Position numbers and translations under genes: made by a program. The notes beneath the pieces are model-generated. The model was not told where the DNA came from and made no database searches. It worked only from the letters and a program-made list of their open reading frames with translations. Positions 8,400 through 17,557 of a DNA stretch of 64,000 nt are shown piece by piece (the first letter of the stretch is position 1; the number at the start of each line of letters is the position of its first letter). Source of the stretch: Actinocrinis sp035650855 (GTDB lineage: Bacteria > Actinomycetota > Actinomycetes > Streptomycetales > Catenulisporaceae); the NCBI RefSeq assembly GCF_035650855.1, contig NZ_DASRGV010000061.1:18225-82224 (forward strand). Reading direction: 5' to 3'.

Positions 8400-9355
8400 G
8401 GCTGCCTCCTGCTCTGCTGCGGCACCGAAGCCCTTGGAATCGCAGACTGCTGATGCTCGGTTCGGCCGCGCTCGCCCTGCTTGGGCACGGACTGCTGCCC
8501 TTGCTTCGCGCCCTGCTGTTGCTGCTTGGCCGCCTCGACCGCCCGGCCGTCCACCGTGCGCACCGACAGCACGTGGATTCCCCGGTGCGCCGAGAGGATC
8601 TCGTGCAGCAGCCGGTCCGAGCCGTCCGGCTCGACCTCGATGCGCAGCACGTCGTCGGCCAGCACCCGGCCGCGGCCGGGACCGGGCCACGGATCCGGCG
8701 CGTTCTCCAGGTCGATGAGCACCAGCGGCAGCTCGAAGTCGACCGCGGAGGCCTGGTGCAGCAGCCCGTCGCGCAGCACGTAGGCCGCGGTCGCGTCGTC
8801 GGCGAGCCGCTGCGGGTCGTGGTCGACGAACACCACCCGGCCGCCGCGCCGCGTCGTCTCGCGGGCCACCTCGTCGAGCGTCTGCTGCCCGTACGCGTCC
8901 AGGCTGGTCCAGGCCTCGTCCAGGATCAGCAGGTCCGGCTCGGCCAGCAGCGCCTGGATGATCGCGATCTTCTGCGCGGTGCCGCGGGAGAGGTCGCCGA
9001 TGCGGTGCTTGCGGTAGCTCAGCGCCTCGAACCGCTCCAGCCAGCCGAGCGCGCGTTCCTCGGCCGCCTCGCCGGAGAGCCCGTGGATCCGGCCGAAGTG
9101 CCGCAGGTAGTCGTTCGCCTTGAACGGCAGCGGCGGCAACTGCCCCGGCACGTACGCGACCCGGTTCGGGCGGTCGGTGATCGTGCCGCGGCCGGGCCGG
9201 TGCGCCCCCGCGATGATCCGCATGAGGGTGGATTTGCCGGAGCCGTTGTACCCGCCGATCCGCACCAGGTCGCCCGGTTGCACGTCGAGGTCGACTCGGC
9301 CGAGCACCCAGGGTGCCCGCCAGCCATAGCGATATCCGACTGCGCTCAGCCGCAT
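8396..9355 (-). CDS. ABC transporter ATP-binding protein
   Basis: 319 aa. Walker A is GGYNGSGKST (~34-43), the signature loop is LSRGTAQK, Walker B is LLILDEAWTSLD and the H-loop is FVDHD. The first ~210 residues are the nucleotide-binding domain. A C-terminal extension ends in a Gln-rich stretch (KQQQQGAKQGQQ), which is unusual and may be disordered. It couples by GTGA overlap to the membrane partner downstream. Likely energises export of an unknown small molecule. Confidence 0.92.
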   Translation of the reverse strand: MRLSAVGYRYGWRAPWVLGRVDLDVQPGDLVRIGGYNGSGKSTLMRIIAGAHRPGRGTITDRPNRVAYVPGQLPPLPFKANDYLRHFGRIHGLSGEAAEERALGWLERFEALSYRKHRIGDLSRGTAQKIAIIQALLAEPDLLILDEAWTSLDAYGQQTLDEVARETTRRGGRVVFVDHDPQRLADDATAAYVLRDGLLHQASAVDFELPLVLIDLENAPDPWPGPGRGRVLADDVLRIEVEPDGSDRLLHEILSAHRGIHVLSVRTVDGRAVEAAKQQQQGAKQGQQSVPKQGERGRTEHQQSAIPRASVPQQSRRQP

Positions 9356-9484
9356 GCGGACACCCTAGCCGGAACCCGGGCGGCTTCGTACAGGTCATTA
9401 GACAACCGTGACCATCGGGATCTGCCCGGCGCGAATGACAGGGTTCTGTTAACTCTGGCTTAGGGCTCGGCCGAGCGCGGCGGG

Positions 9485-9712
9485 TCAGCCCGCGGTGATC
9501 TCCTGCGCGACCACGTCGCCGCACGAGAAGCGGATCCACGGGCGCTGGTTGTGCTCGGACACGCCGCGGTCGCGCTGCTTGCCCTCGCCGCACACCGGGC
9601 ACCGCCAGCCCTCGTCCGCGCGCTCGAAGCCGTGCCAGGAGCGTTCGAAGTCGGGGCCGTCCACCTCGTGGACGAGCACCGGCGGGTCGCTGGCCGTGAA
9701 CGGGTCGAACAT
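9485..9712 (-). CDS. small zinc-ribbon-like protein
   Basis: 75 aa. It contains RCPVCGEGKQRDRG and a second cysteine in RFSCGDV, a CxxC...C pattern that could bind zinc. There is no membrane segment. It lies 23 bp after the amino-acid permease gene on the same strand, so it is co-transcribed. The ATG at 9712 is preceded by AAAGGAAA. No function is recognised; it may be an accessory or regulatory partner of the permease. Confidence 0.65.
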   Translation of the reverse strand: MFDPFTASDPPVLVHEVDGPDFERSWHGFERADEGWRCPVCGEGKQRDRGVSEHNQRPWIRFSCGDVVAQEITAG

Positions 9713-9735
9713 CTCGGTTTCCTTTCGAAGAGGCC

Positions 9736-11397
9736 TTATACGGGCTCGGTCATCGGTCCGGCGCCGGCTCCGCCGTCGGCGTCCGGCTCCTGGGCGTCGA
9801 GATCGGACGGCTGCCGCCAATAGTCGGCGGGGTGCGAGCGCAGGAACCGGACGGCCTCGGCCACGCCCCACACGTATCCGCCGGCGCCGATGAAGCCGAC
9901 CGCGATCGAGTCCCACGGCTGCGCGATCCAGTCGCGGCCGCCGAAGCTGCCGAGCCAGGACATGAGCAGCACGGCGCAGACGTACACCACCAGCCACGCC
10001 CCGGCGCGCACGTCCACGCGCACCTGCCCGGGTGTGTGCCGGTTGCTGCGCGTGTTCCAGAGGTAGACGGCGACCGCGACGGCCAGCAGCGGCAGCGCGA
10101 TACGCAGGTTGGTCCACTTCGCCCAGTAGAGGATGAGCGTCGCCAGGACGAAGCCGATCGGCGCGAGCACCGAGGTGCCGCGGAACCAGACCGCGGCACG
10201 GGACGGTTCGGCGATCCGCAGCGCCGCCTGGCAGACCATGGTGATGGAGTACACGAACAGGCCCAGCTCGCTGGTGGCCTTGATGATGTCGTGCCAGCTG
10301 GGCAGCAGCAGCAGGAACGCCGCGCCGAGCACGAAGTTCAGCAGCAGCGCCCGGCGCGGCACGCCGGAGCCCGGGTGGATGGCCGCGAACCAGCGCGGAA
10401 TCGACTCGTTCTTGCCCATCGCCCGCGCTTCCCGGCTGATCGCCGCGGTGAAGACCAGCGCCGAGCCGGAGGGCGAGAGGATCGCGTCCCCGTAGAGCAC
10501 CCAGGACAGCCAGCCCAGGTTGAGCACCACCGCGAGCTGCGCGAACGGTGAGGTGAAGTCGATGCCGCCCCAGCCGTGCGCGAGGTGCGAGCCGGGCACC
10601 GCGGCGATGAAGGCGATCTGCAGGCCGATGTACAGCGCCATCGCGATCAGCAGGCCGACGATGATCGCGCGCGGCACGTCCCGGTGCGCGTTGCGGGCCT
10701 CGCCGGACAGGTCCAGCGGCGCCTGGAAGCCGGTGTAGGCGTAGATGACGCCCGCGGTCGAGATCGCGGAGAGCGCGGCCGAGTAGCCGTAGGGCGCGAA
10801 GCCGCCGTGGTCGGTGAAGTTCCCGCCGTGCCAGGAGGTCGCCAGCAGCACGACCATGGTCAGCGTCGGCACCAGCCACTTGATCAGGGACAGCGCGCCG
10901 TTGACCCGGCCGAGCAGCAGGATCCCGTACCAGTTGATCATCATGAAGACGACCATCAGCGCCAGCGCGATGAGCATTCCGGCCCAGGTCAGCCGGTTGT
11001 TGCGGTAGATCCCCGAGATGTGCTGCGAGGCGTACTGCACGACGACCGCCGACTCGCTGGGCGGGTTGGTGCAGTACGCGATCCAGATGCCCCAGCCGAC
11101 GATGGTGGCGGCGAGCCGGCCGTTGGTGTGCAGCGGCCAGCGCACCAGCGCCCCGGACTCCGGGTGGGTCGAGCCGAGGTCCGCCATCACCAGCGCGATG
11201 ACGAGGAACGCGATCCCGCCGATGCCCCAGGTCAGCACGGCCGCGGGCCCGGCGACCTGGGCGGCGTACAGCGCGCCCACCAGCCAACCGGACCCGATGA
11301 CGCCGCTGAATCCGGCGGCGGTCAGATGCCAGAAGCCGAGATGCCGTTTGAGCAGGCGGTCCGGAGCGTACGTGGGCTGGAGGACGTCTTGGGCCAT
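9736..11397 (-). CDS. APC-superfamily amino acid permease
   Basis: 553 aa with about twelve transmembrane helices. The N-terminal FSGVIGSGWLVGALYAAQVAGPAA segment is the glycine-rich helix 1 of the APC fold, and the GFQAPLDLSGEARNAHRDVPRA loop is characteristic of the family. Likely a proton- or antiport-driven amino acid/amine transporter in the cytoplasmic membrane. The start at 11397 was chosen over the slightly longer frame because MAQDV follows a GAGG site. The 75-aa zinc-ribbon-like gene follows in the same operon. Confidence 0.9.
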   Translation of the reverse strand: MAQDVLQPTYAPDRLLKRHLGFWHLTAAGFSGVIGSGWLVGALYAAQVAGPAAVLTWGIGGIAFLVIALVMADLGSTHPESGALVRWPLHTNGRLAATIVGWGIWIAYCTNPPSESAVVVQYASQHISGIYRNNRLTWAGMLIALALMVVFMMINWYGILLLGRVNGALSLIKWLVPTLTMVVLLATSWHGGNFTDHGGFAPYGYSAALSAISTAGVIYAYTGFQAPLDLSGEARNAHRDVPRAIIVGLLIAMALYIGLQIAFIAAVPGSHLAHGWGGIDFTSPFAQLAVVLNLGWLSWVLYGDAILSPSGSALVFTAAISREARAMGKNESIPRWFAAIHPGSGVPRRALLLNFVLGAAFLLLLPSWHDIIKATSELGLFVYSITMVCQAALRIAEPSRAAVWFRGTSVLAPIGFVLATLILYWAKWTNLRIALPLLAVAVAVYLWNTRSNRHTPGQVRVDVRAGAWLVVYVCAVLLMSWLGSFGGRDWIAQPWDSIAVGFIGAGGYVWGVAEAVRFLRSHPADYWRQPSDLDAQEPDADGGAGAGPMTEPV

Positions 11398-11516
11398 GGG
11401 CCTCGAAATACCACGTCGCGGCAGAATCAATCGGGTTTCAAATCAGCATTCACCGAGTAGTGGGTGTGGCTACACGAGCCGAGCGGTCGTCGGCGGCCAG
11501 GTGCGGGAGGTTGCGT

Positions 11517-12080
11517 ATGGGCATCGATCCCATCGAAGGCGACGCCGTTCGCGCAGGTACGGTGCAACGTCTCGCCGGTGTGGGTGGTCGCAGGGCGGTG
11601 CAAAAGCGGCTCCAGGTGTATCTGAACGACCACCTGATGGGCGCGGCGGCGAATGTGCAGCTGGCGCTGCGTACCGCAGGCGCGCAGCGCGGTACGCCGC
11701 TCGGCCGTGAGCTGGATGCGATCGCCGCGCAGATCAGCGACGACTACGCGGCGCTGGTCGAGGTCATGCGCTCGGTCGGCGTGACGCCGCGCCGCAGCTT
11801 CGCCTGGCTCGGCCGGCTCGGCGAACGGCTCGGGCGGCTCAAGCTCAACGGCCGGGTGGTGCGCGGCTCCCAGCTGAGCACCCTCGTGGAACTGGAGGCG
11901 CTGCGGCTCGGCGTGCTCGGCAAGCTGCAGGGCTGGCGATCGCTCTCCGTCGCCGCGCAACGCGATCCGCGGCTGGACCGCGACCGGCTGCGCGCGCTGG
12001 AGGACGCGGCCGCCCGCCAGGCCGAAGCCCTCGCGGGGATCTGCCTGGCGGCGGCCGTGCTGCTGGGCCCGGCCGGCTGA
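11517..12080 (+). CDS. helical protein of unknown function upstream of the protease operon
   Basis: 187 aa, almost all predicted alpha-helix, resembling a four-helix bundle (LNDHLMGAAANVQLALRTAG, ISDDYAALVEVMRSVGV, STLVELEALRLGVLGKLQGW). No catalytic motif and no signal peptide. The ATG at 11517 has GGAGG six bases upstream; the open frame extends further 5' without a ribosome site. It precedes the trypsin-fold protease gene by 99 bp on the same strand and may belong to the same system. I do not recognise a named family. Confidence 0.75.
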   Translation: MGIDPIEGDAVRAGTVQRLAGVGGRRAVQKRLQVYLNDHLMGAAANVQLALRTAGAQRGTPLGRELDAIAAQISDDYAALVEVMRSVGVTPRRSFAWLGRLGERLGRLKLNGRVVRGSQLSTLVELEALRLGVLGKLQGWRSLSVAAQRDPRLDRDRLRALEDAAARQAEALAGICLAAAVLLGPAG

Positions 12081-12179
12081 CGCCGGACCAAGTTTCGCAA
12101 GTCCCCGTGATGATGTTCGAGCCCGAGTTACGCTGAAGTCGGCTTCCTTGGCCACGTGGCTCAAGGAGGGGGGACCGAC

Positions 12180-13472
12180 ATGAGCATCGTGGCTCAACCT
12201 GGACCGGAACCGGCTGCCGAGTCGGCCGGCGGAAGCAGCAGCGGAGGTTCTGCCAGGCCGCCCGCGGCCGGCGGCGGCAGCGGCGGCTTCTTCGGCTGGC
12301 TGCGCCGCCTCCTGCTTCGGCTGCTGGCGCGGCGGCTTTGTAACCTCACGGGCTTCGTGCCGACGGAAACCGCACGAACGACTGCCGTGCAACGCGCGCG
12401 CGAGGTGAGGGCCTGGCTCAGCGACGGCTACGGCGAGTTCGTGCAGTACCCGCCCGGTGCACCGCGCAGCGAGCGAGAACCGCGTGAGCGGGATACCGGG
12501 CATCGCGTGGCATTGGAGTGGCAACTGGCCAGACCGGAGCTCACGCTGCTGGGCCGGGCTTGCGACGCCGTCGACGCGTTCGTCCGCAGTGCGGAGCCAC
12601 CGGAAGCTGAGGCGACCGCCGACGATCCCCTCCGGCCGACTGTGACCTTGCGGCGTCTGCCTCGGCTGGTTCGCCTGGTCAGTCGCACCGCGTACCCGTG
12701 GCGAGTCCTCGTCGAAAGTAACCGACCGGACGAAATGCGCGCCCTGCTGAAAGGCATCCCGCAATGGTGGGGCATCGCGGTGCACGTTCAGGAAGGCCGG
12801 CCGCTTGAAAGGCTCGGATGCAAAGCGCTCGGCGGGCGTGAAGGCGTGGTCGGGGGCTACATCACAACACCTTCCGGAGACTTCGGCCTTACCTGCGGCC
12901 ATGTGCTCGGACCGGCGTGTGTGTCGGCGTACCGCAGGTTCCTGCCGAGCCGGGATCGCTGGGCTCCCGATGCGGCGCTGGTGCAGATGGGCGGCTGTTT
13001 CTCCGCCCCGGCGTCACGGGCGCAGGTGGCGAGCCCGGGCTGGGGCCGGGTGTCCGAACTGGTGCTGGACCACGCTGTCGCCGAGTTCACCAACCATCGC
13101 GGCAAAAGGATGGCAGGGTACGTATGCTCTGCGAGCCTCTACGCATCGGACACCGAAGGGGCGATCCGTTTCCCCACGATCCATATCTCCCGGGAGCGTA
13201 CGCGTTACTTCGGGGTGGCCTGGCCGCCGTTCAAGGGCGCGTTCAGCGTTTCCGGGGATTCGGGATCATGGGTCTCGACGGTCATGGACGGGGAGAAGCG
13301 GTGGCTGGGCATGATTGTCAGCGGCAGCAAGAAGGGATCAGCTGCCCACGACGCGTCAGCCTTGCTGCGTTGGCTCGAACTCGAGCTGTCGGGCGCCATG
13401 CCGCAACCAGAAGACGAGACCTGGTTCAAGCACGGCCCGATGCAACCTTTCCTAGCCGAAGCGAACCTGTGA
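12180..13472 (+). CDS. cytoplasmic trypsin-fold serine protease-like protein
   Basis: 430 aa. The chymotrypsin-fold triad is seen as His241 in LTCGHVL, Asp264 in APDAALV and Ser361 in SGDSGSW. There is no signal peptide. Instead there is a disordered Gly/Ser/Pro N-terminus (1-36), then a strongly basic amphipathic helix (GWLRRLLLRLLARR, ~39-52) that could attach to membrane or nucleic acid, then ~160 residues with no known domain before the protease. The start has a GGAGGGGGG site. A small membrane-protein gene follows 7 bp later. Such leaderless trypsin-like proteins occur in regulatory or defence settings; the target here is unknown. Confidence 0.8.
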   Translation: MSIVAQPGPEPAAESAGGSSSGGSARPPAAGGGSGGFFGWLRRLLLRLLARRLCNLTGFVPTETARTTAVQRAREVRAWLSDGYGEFVQYPPGAPRSEREPRERDTGHRVALEWQLARPELTLLGRACDAVDAFVRSAEPPEAEATADDPLRPTVTLRRLPRLVRLVSRTAYPWRVLVESNRPDEMRALLKGIPQWWGIAVHVQEGRPLERLGCKALGGREGVVGGYITTPSGDFGLTCGHVLGPACVSAYRRFLPSRDRWAPDAALVQMGGCFSAPASRAQVASPGWGRVSELVLDHAVAEFTNHRGKRMAGYVCSASLYASDTEGAIRFPTIHISRERTRYFGVAWPPFKGAFSVSGDSGSWVSTVMDGEKRWLGMIVSGSKKGSAAHDASALLRWLELELSGAMPQPEDETWFKHGPMQPFLAEANL

Positions 13473-13479
13473 GGTGACC

Positions 13480-13932
13480 GTGGCCGGCACGACCGACTTC
13501 GTTACGAATCAAAGCATCGGCACTTTTGCCGGCGCGACCACCACGGTGTGGGTGGTCGGCAATACCGTGCGGCTCGCCGTTCGCCGTGACTGGCCCTTGT
13601 TTCCGCTGGCCACGGGCCTCGGCGTGGCGTTCGTGCTGGCCGGCACGGCGCATCAGCTGCACACGCCCCTGGACTACCTGCTGGCCGTCCTCAACGGCTG
13701 CCTGCTGTTTCTCACCGCGACCGGTGTGCAGCAGGCAACCCTCGCCGAGGTGAAGAGCAGCGAAGGCTCCCGACGTCAGGGCAAGGGGCGCGTGAGTTGG
13801 TGGGCGCCTTGGATCCCGACTCGCGGTGCGCAGCCGGGTGAGTCCGCGCCGACCCCGCCGGCATCGGCTGCCGCCGCGCCGGCCGCGCAGGCCTCCACGA
13901 CCGCGCCGACCAGGACGCCGAGCGAGTCGTGA
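13480..13932 (+). CDS. small two-helix membrane protein, partner of the trypsin-fold protein
   Basis: 150 aa. Hydrophobic helices at ~17-33, ~42-60 and ~66-82 are followed by a Pro/Ala/Thr-rich disordered tail (APTPPASAAAAPAAQ). The GTG at 13480 was chosen because GAGG lies five bases upstream; GTG 13474 is an alternative. It lies directly behind the protease gene and is likely translated with it, perhaps anchoring it at the membrane. No family is recognised. Confidence 0.65.
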   Translation: MAGTTDFVTNQSIGTFAGATTTVWVVGNTVRLAVRRDWPLFPLATGLGVAFVLAGTAHQLHTPLDYLLAVLNGCLLFLTATGVQQATLAEVKSSEGSRRQGKGRVSWWAPWIPTRGAQPGESAPTPPASAAAAPAAQASTTAPTRTPSES

Positions 13933-13936
13933 CGGC

Positions 13937-13974
13937 TCCGCCGGACCACCCACATCCCGCAGTGGTCCGGCGGA
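13937..13974. terminator. bidirectional hairpin terminator between convergent genes
   Basis: Perfect 13-bp stem (TCCGCCGGACCAC with GTGGTCCGGCGGA) and 12-nt loop, between the stop codons of the plus-strand membrane-protein gene (13932) and the minus-strand GH92 gene (14008). Confidence 0.75.
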
Positions 13975-14007
13975 CGCTGTTCCACGATTCCGCGGCTGCT
14001 TCCGCGG

Positions 14008-17000
14008 TCAGCCGCCCTGCTGCTGCGCGGTGAGCAGCTGCAGTTCGGCAGCGGAGGCGTAGAGGTCAACCGGGCCGGGATTGGCCGTGCGGACCTGCAC
14101 GTGGGTGTCGTCGGCCGCCGAGGGCACCACACCCTGCACGGTGAGGGTCTGTGGTGTGTCGGAGAGCTGGACCGTCGCGCTGGTCAGGTCCTGCTGGCCG
14201 TTCCAGAAGTCGACGTAGACCACGCCGGTGCCCTGCAGCGTGACCGAGGCCTGATAGCTCTGGCCGGCCGGCGGCCGACTCGCGGGATCGACCCAGATCC
14301 ACGTGTTCGACCCGGCGTCGGCCTCGGTCCAGTGGATCGCGCTGGCGCCTTGCGGCGTGGTGGCCGCGGCGAGGCTGCCCGGGACCGAGCCCACGCCGTT
14401 CTCCACCGGCCCCTGCCAGTTCAGCTGTCCTGTGGGGGCGTCGCCGAGCAGGTTCGGCCCGGTCGGCACCAGGATCGTCGGCTGGCGGCCGGGCGGGAAC
14501 TGCAGCGGGCCGGAGGGGTAGGAGGGCGGTGCGTCCGCCGCGGCCGCGCCCCAGGCCGTGTCAGGGGTCGAGGTCATGGCGTAGTCGAGGCGGGTGACCC
14601 GGCTGCCGACGAGCTGGTTCTCGTCGAGCCACACCGGGGCCCGGGTCCTGCCGTTCACCGACAGCTTGTGTACATACGTGCTCGTTGACGCACCCGGAGC
14701 GTTCATGACGACCTGGTGGCCGCCCTGAAGCGCGATCGTGGCCTTCGGGAAGATCGGCGCGCCGAGGGCCAGCGCCGGCGAGCCCGGGGTCTCCGGGTAC
14801 ATGCCGAGCGCGGACCACACGAACCAGGAGCTCATCGCGCCCAGGTCGTCATTGCCCGGCTCGCCGCCGGGGGAGTCGGCGTACACCTCCGTCAGCATTC
14901 TGTGCACGATGGCCTCGGACTTGTACGGCGCCCCGGCGTAGTCGTAGATCCACGGCGTGCCGAACGAGGGCTCGTTGCCCGCCCATTCGTACGGGAGGTT
15001 CGGGCCCGCGTTGAGCTGCTGGAAGAAGCTGTCCAGCCGGGTGATCGCCGCCGCGTCGCCGCCTATCGCGGTGATCAGGCCACTGAGGTTCTGCGGGACC
15101 ACCCAGGTGTACTGCGCCGCGTTGCTCTCCTGGAACCCGGACTGGCCGAAGCTGCCCATCCCGTCGGTCGTCGGATCGAACTCGGGGAACTGGCCGTTCC
15201 CGTCGCGCGGCTGGATGTAGCCGGTGTCGACGTTGAACAGGTTGGTCCAGTCCTGCGAGCGCTGAAGGTACGTCGCGGCGGTCGCGTCCTGGCCGAGGGA
15301 CTTGGCCAGCTGCGCGATGCCGAAGTCCGCGATGGCGTATTCGATCGTCTCCGACGCGCCGTTGTTCGTCGGCGAGAGGGAGCTCTCGGTGGTGTTCGGC
15401 ACGTAGCCGAGCGACATGTAGTCGGCCAGTTGCGGCCGCTCGGTGTACGTGCCCTGACCCAGTTGGCTCTGCGTCGGCACGACCGAGGCGCCCTTGACCA
15501 TCGCGGCCAGCGCGGCGCGCGCGTCGAAGTCTCGGGCGCCGAAGGCGTAGGCCTCGGCGAGGATCGGGTCCGCGGCGTCACCGTTCATGACGTCCGTGTA
15601 GTCGTTGGCGAAGCCCCACTTGGGCAGCCAGCCGCCCTGCGCCTGGTCGTTGAGCAGCGAGGTCATCATCTGGCTGGTCTGCTCCGGCGCGATGAGCGCG
15701 AGCAGCGGTATCTCCGAGCGGTAGACGTCCCAGCCGGAGAAGTTCGCGTATTGGACCTGGCCGTGCGACGTGCGGTGAGTCTGGTTGTCGAACCCGAGAT
15801 AGTCGCCGTTGACGTCGGAGAAGACGCTCGGTTCGAGCAGCGTGTGGTAGAGGGCTGAGTAGAACTCAGTGCGCTGAGCGGCCGTGCCGCCGCCGATGCG
15901 GATCCGGCTGAGCAGGTCGTTCCACTTGGCGTAGGTCTGCCGGCTGACGGCACCGACGCTCCAGCCCGGGTCCTCGGCCTTGAGGTTGGCGGTCGCGTCG
16001 GCCTGGCTGACATAGGAGATCGCGACCTTCATCGTCACGTCGCGGCGGGTCGTGGTGTCGAAGCCGGCCCACGCGCCGGACTGCAGACCCTGCGTGCCCG
16101 TGATCTGAGGGCTGGTGGTCCGTGTGCTCGGGATCTGCGGACGGCGCACCGAGGAGCCCTCGACCTTGACAGAGGCCTGCGTCGAGCCGGAGGTCACCAC
16201 CACCGACTCCTGGCGCAGCGAGACCGCGGAGGCCACCAGGTCGACCGGTCCGGCCGCGGCGGTGCGGACCTGGAACTGCGGGTCGCGGATCGAACCGGTG
16301 GGTACCGCGGCGTCCACGGTCAGCGTCACCGGCGTCGAGCTGAGGGTGACCGGCTGGCTACCGACGTCCACCTGCCCGTTGTAGAAGTCGAGGTACACGG
16401 TGCCGGCGCCCTGGAGCGTGACGCTGGCTTCGTAGCTCGCGCCCTGCGTCAAAGCCGGGGGAGTGGCCTGGATCCAGGTGTTGGCAAGCGCGTTGCCCTG
16501 CTGCCAGGCGACGGCGCTTTGGCCGTCCGGGGCCGCGGTCGGGCTGATGGTGGCCGCGGTGCCGCCGGCGCTGATCTCGTGGTAGCTCCACGGCAGGTCG
16601 CCGGTCGGCTGGGTGAAGACGTTCGCGCCCGTGGGCGCGGTGTGCCAGGTCCCGTAGGAGGAGAAGGGACGGGAGAAGGTCGCGACGAAGTGCAGCGGAT
16701 ACGTACCCGGCGAGCCGCAGAACTGCCCGGCCGTCTCGGTGCCGGCGATCTGGTGGTCGTTGAGGATCTGCACGTCGGCCGCCACGTTGCCGGACTGGGC
16801 GTCACCCATCTTGAACAGCACGTTCGAGGACTTACTCGCCGGATAGCCGAACTTGGCGATCCCGGTGCGCGCCGTGGCCGCCAGGTCGGACTGGATCGCG
16901 TTGGCGGTGCCCGGATTCAGCGTCACGGAGTACGAACCCGGGGTCGCGTGCTCGCTGCTGTGACTGAACGCTGCCGTGGTGTCGACCGGGTCGGTTCCGA

Positions 17001-17403
17001 TCGCCCCGACGGTCGGCAGGATCGGCACGTCGCCGAAGGCGCCGCAGCCGGGGCCGGACATGTGGGTGAGGCTGAAGCCGGTGACGGACGAGTCGGCGTA
17101 GTTGTAGCCGCCGCCGTCCGGGCGCGACGGCGTGTCCGGGCTGAAGGTCAGCATGCCGAAGGGGGCCGAGGCGCCGGGGAAGGTGTCCACCTGGCCGACG
17201 GTCGCGCCCCCGGAGCCGGTGCCGATGAGCGGATCGACCAGCGCGGCGGGATCGCCGACGAGGGCGTTCCCGGCCGCGCTGTCCGAACCCTGAATCGCGG
17301 TCTGCGCGTGGGCTGCACCGCCGCCTGTTGCGATCAGTCCCGCGCACGCGGCCGCCACCACCGCGGTGCGCAGCCGTCCTGCCTGTCCTGGGCGATAGAG
17401 CAT
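14008..17403 (-). CDS. secreted GH92-family alpha-mannosidase with two homologous binding modules
   Basis: 1131 aa with a Sec signal (hydrophobic ~12-28, AHAQ cleavage). GH92 landmarks are VDPLIGTG (~57-64), LTHMSGPGCGAFGDVP (~112-127), AGNEPSFGTPWIYDYAG and EPGNDDLGAMSSWFVWSALG. GH92 enzymes are calcium-dependent inverting exo-alpha-mannosidases that trim N-glycan or yeast mannan. A ~135-residue module interrupts the N-terminal domain (~265-400), and a related copy forms the C-terminus (~1000-1131). Both share SYxASVTLQG, VYxDFxNGQ and GPVDL. The ATG at 17403 has GGAGG nine bases upstream. Two palindromic operators sit just upstream. Confidence 0.92.
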   Translation of the reverse strand: MLYRPGQAGRLRTAVVAAACAGLIATGGGAAHAQTAIQGSDSAAGNALVGDPAALVDPLIGTGSGGATVGQVDTFPGASAPFGMLTFSPDTPSRPDGGGYNYADSSVTGFSLTHMSGPGCGAFGDVPILPTVGAIGTDPVDTTAAFSHSSEHATPGSYSVTLNPGTANAIQSDLAATARTGIAKFGYPASKSSNVLFKMGDAQSGNVAADVQILNDHQIAGTETAGQFCGSPGTYPLHFVATFSRPFSSYGTWHTAPTGANVFTQPTGDLPWSYHEISAGGTAATISPTAAPDGQSAVAWQQGNALANTWIQATPPALTQGASYEASVTLQGAGTVYLDFYNGQVDVGSQPVTLSSTPVTLTVDAAVPTGSIRDPQFQVRTAAAGPVDLVASAVSLRQESVVVTSGSTQASVKVEGSSVRRPQIPSTRTTSPQITGTQGLQSGAWAGFDTTTRRDVTMKVAISYVSQADATANLKAEDPGWSVGAVSRQTYAKWNDLLSRIRIGGGTAAQRTEFYSALYHTLLEPSVFSDVNGDYLGFDNQTHRTSHGQVQYANFSGWDVYRSEIPLLALIAPEQTSQMMTSLLNDQAQGGWLPKWGFANDYTDVMNGDAADPILAEAYAFGARDFDARAALAAMVKGASVVPTQSQLGQGTYTERPQLADYMSLGYVPNTTESSLSPTNNGASETIEYAIADFGIAQLAKSLGQDATAATYLQRSQDWTNLFNVDTGYIQPRDGNGQFPEFDPTTDGMGSFGQSGFQESNAAQYTWVVPQNLSGLITAIGGDAAAITRLDSFFQQLNAGPNLPYEWAGNEPSFGTPWIYDYAGAPYKSEAIVHRMLTEVYADSPGGEPGNDDLGAMSSWFVWSALGMYPETPGSPALALGAPIFPKATIALQGGHQVVMNAPGASTSTYVHKLSVNGRTRAPVWLDENQLVGSRVTRLDYAMTSTPDTAWGAAAADAPPSYPSGPLQFPPGRQPTILVPTGPNLLGDAPTGQLNWQGPVENGVGSVPGSLAAATTPQGASAIHWTEADAGSNTWIWVDPASRPPAGQSYQASVTLQGTGVVYVDFWNGQQDLTSATVQLSDTPQTLTVQGVVPSAADDTHVQVRTANPGPVDLYASAAELQLLTAQQQGG

Positions 17404-17435
17404 TCGGGACGACCTCCCGGTGTTGTTCGGCAGCA

Positions 17436-17464
17436 TGACAACGTTGTCAGAGCTTTCAACGTTG
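17436..17464 (-). promoter_or_regulatory. tandem LacI-type operators of the GH92 gene
   Basis: TGACAACGTTGTCA (17436-17449) is a perfect 14-bp palindrome. A second site with the same core CAACGTTG is at 17457-17464. The centres are 18 bp apart. The shape and position 33-60 bp before the start codon fit a LacI-family sugar repressor. Confidence 0.65.
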
Positions 17465-17500
17465 TACCGGATCAGTCGCCGCCGGCGCAAGAGGTGGGCA

Positions 17501-17535
17501 GTGGCTCCTGGCAATCGACGATTGCCAGGAGCCAC
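17501..17535 (-). terminator. near-loopless hairpin terminator of the GH141-like gene
   Basis: A 17-bp perfect inverted repeat (GTGGCTCCTGGCAATCG and its complement) separated by one base, 23 bp past the minus-strand stop at 17558. The innermost pairs must open to form the loop. Confidence 0.75.
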
Positions 17536-17557
17536 GGTCCGAATACGGGCTATGACG

